Source: Clostridia bacterium | GTDB taxonomy: Bacteria > Bacillota > Clostridia > Oscillospirales > CAG-272 | Assembly: GCA_017625275.1 (NCBI GenBank) | Contig: JAGALI010000001.1 | Coordinates: 1-5,103 of the forward strand | DNA: 5,103 nt | Reading direction: 5' to 3' | In this document: positions 4,125-5,103 of the stretch, piece after piece | How the letters are laid out: every line of letters begins with the position of its first letter | Numbering within the stretch: position 1 is the first letter of the stretch | The notes under the pieces: model-generated | Seen by the model: only the letters and a program-made list of their open reading frames with translations | What the model was told of the DNA's origin: nothing | Databases searched by the model: none | Program-made: the position numbers and the translations under genes

Positions 4125-5103
4125 ATATTACTTTTATTATAATTGGTAGCTTTTGTGGCTCTGTATCGGATTGCTCTATTGCACCATCCAGCGCCCTTTC
4201 ACACTCACAAAACAGCTGTTCGCTTGAGGTATAAAGGGTTGCAATTCTATCTCCCTTTTTCAAATAATCACCAAGCCTTGCCTCAAGATAAATTCCTGCT
4301 AAGTGGTCGATTTTATCGTCCTTTTTAGCCCTGCCTGCACCAAGAACCATAGAAGCAACTCCTATTTCTTGTGCATTCATTCTGCACAAATAGCCGTCCC
4401 TTTTCGCCTTGTATTCCTTTTTGAATTTAGCGCCCTTTAATGGCTCCGGATTATCAATTACAGACACATCTCCACCCTGTGCGCCAACCCATTCCTTCAT
4501 CTTTTCAAGTGCTCTACCAGATGCGATTGCATCCTTTACCTGTGCTCTTGCCTCATCAGTTGAGATTGAAAGTGCCATTGAAAGCATATTTGAGGCAAGC
4601 TCAACACAAAGCTCTGTAAGCTCCTCATCTGCGTTGCCCTTTAGCGTCTCTATCGCCTCATAGACCTCAAGAGAATTACCAATTGCACGACCAAGAGGTG
4701 CGTTCATATTAGTTATAAGCGCCCTTACATTTCGTGAAAAGCTGTTTCCTATTTCTACCATAGCCGTGGCAAGCTCAATAGCAGTTTTCTCATCCTTCAT
4801 AAAAGCGCCACTACCACACTTGACATCGAGAACTATAGAGTGTGCGCCTGAGGCAAGCTTTTTTGACATTATGCTAGATGCAATAAGTGGTATTGAATCA
4901 ACTGTTGCTGTTACATCTCTTAGTGCATACAGCCTTTTATCTGCTGGAACTAAATTTCCACTTTGGCCAGTTACTACAATTCCAACGGCCTTAGCCTGTG
5001 CCAAAAATTCCTCACCTGTAAGCTCTGAACGATAGCCACTTATTGATTCGAGCTTGTCTACTGTTCCACCAGTGAAGCCAAGACCTCTTCCTGACATTTT
5101 AGC
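4123..5103 (-). CDS. pdp: Pyrimidine-nucleoside (thymidine) phosphorylase, 5'-truncated by the window edge
   Basis: This enzyme cleaves thymidine, uridine or related nucleosides with phosphate to the free base and (deoxy)ribose-1-phosphate in the cytoplasm, feeding pyrimidine salvage and sugar catabolism. The frame is open to the right edge: the visible part begins AKMSGRGLGFTGG, which is internal in the family, so the Met at 5095-5097 is not the start. About 326 residues are visible of a usual 430-440. Base-contacting residues are present: Arg in YALRDVT (visible residue 62), then Ser 15 residues later and Lys 19 later in IASSIMSKK, matching the Arg171/Ser186/Lys190 spacing of E. coli DeoA. 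LDVKCGSGAF follows. The C-terminal PYNP domain starts near visible residue 238 (EIGVASMVLGAGRA). The usual GLGHTGGT is GLGFTGGT here. Deciding between the pdp and deoA type would need activity data; pdp is preferred because of similarity to Bacillus-type enzymes. Confidence 0.93.
   Translation of the reverse strand, partial: AKMSGRGLGFTGGTVDKLESISGYRSELTGEEFLAQAKAVGIVVTGQSGNLVPADKRLYALRDVTATVDSIPLIASSIMSKKLASGAHSIVLDVKCGSGAFMKDEKTAIELATAMVEIGNSFSRNVRALITNMNAPLGRAIGNSLEVYEAIETLKGNADEELTELCVELASNMLSMALSISTDEARAQVKDAIASGRALEKMKEWVGAQGGDVSVIDNPEPLKGAKFKKEYKAKRDGYLCRMNAQEIGVASMVLGAGRAKKDDKIDHLAGIYLEARLGDYLKKGDRIATLYTSSEQLFCECERALDGAIEQSDTEPQKLPIIIKVI

Noticed and set aside
4073..4140. Possible promoters for the 116-residue gene (TATATT near 4090-4095, TATAAT near 4136-4141)
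   Set aside because: Neither has a recognisable -35 box at 16-18 nt, and AT-rich sequence makes lone -10 matches common.
4409..5035. Two plus-strand open frames of 84 and 89 codons, rich in Ser and Ala
   Set aside because: They are antisense to conserved phosphorylase sequence; the composition is a by-product of its codons.
5095..5097. ATG at the start of the longest frame taken as the phosphorylase start
   Set aside because: The codons to the right edge (Ala-Lys before Met) continue the conserved family sequence, so this Met is internal and the gene runs off the window.

Overview
The window looks like ordinary chromosome from a low-GC Gram-positive bacterium, most likely class Clostridia. 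The reasons are the AT-rich composition, strong AGGAGG-type ribosome binding sites, near-consensus housekeeping promoters (TTGACA, 17-nt spacer, TATAAT or TAAAAT), short GC-stem/T-tract terminators placed right at stop codons, and protein types common in gut clostridia. I cannot name a genus. There are no RNA genes, insertion sequences, CRISPR arrays or phage genes. No intergenic gap exceeds about 140 bases.

Layout, left to right: (1) on the minus strand, an integral membrane protein of the lysylphosphatidylglycerol-synthase transmembrane (UPF0104/YbhN/MprF-flippase-like) family, with its own promoter; (2) on the minus strand, a 250-residue unrecognised protein with one membrane anchor and a probable extracytoplasmic domain, with its own promoter and terminator; (3) on the plus strand, divergent from (2), a 316-residue radical SAM protein with a cysteine-rich SPASM-like C-terminal half, driven by a perfect-consensus promoter with a leader of only about 14 nt; (4) on the minus strand, convergent with (3) across a shared bidirectional terminator, a PHP-family metal-dependent phosphoesterase; (5) on the minus strand, a 116-residue unrecognised protein with a GTG start; (6) on the minus strand, the C-terminal three quarters of a pyrimidine-nucleoside (thymidine) phosphorylase whose 5' end lies beyond the right edge.

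Most genes appear to be separate transcription units. Promoters can be placed in front of genes 1, 2, 3 and 4, and terminators follow genes 2, 3, 4 and 6. Gene 5 has no clear promoter and probably depends on read-through from gene 6; it may itself be co-transcribed into gene 4. No common pathway links the six genes. Only the phosphorylase has a firm biochemical assignment (nucleoside salvage). The least explained items are the stand-alone cysteine-rich radical SAM enzyme, the two unrecognised proteins, and inverted repeats lying in or beside three of the promoters.
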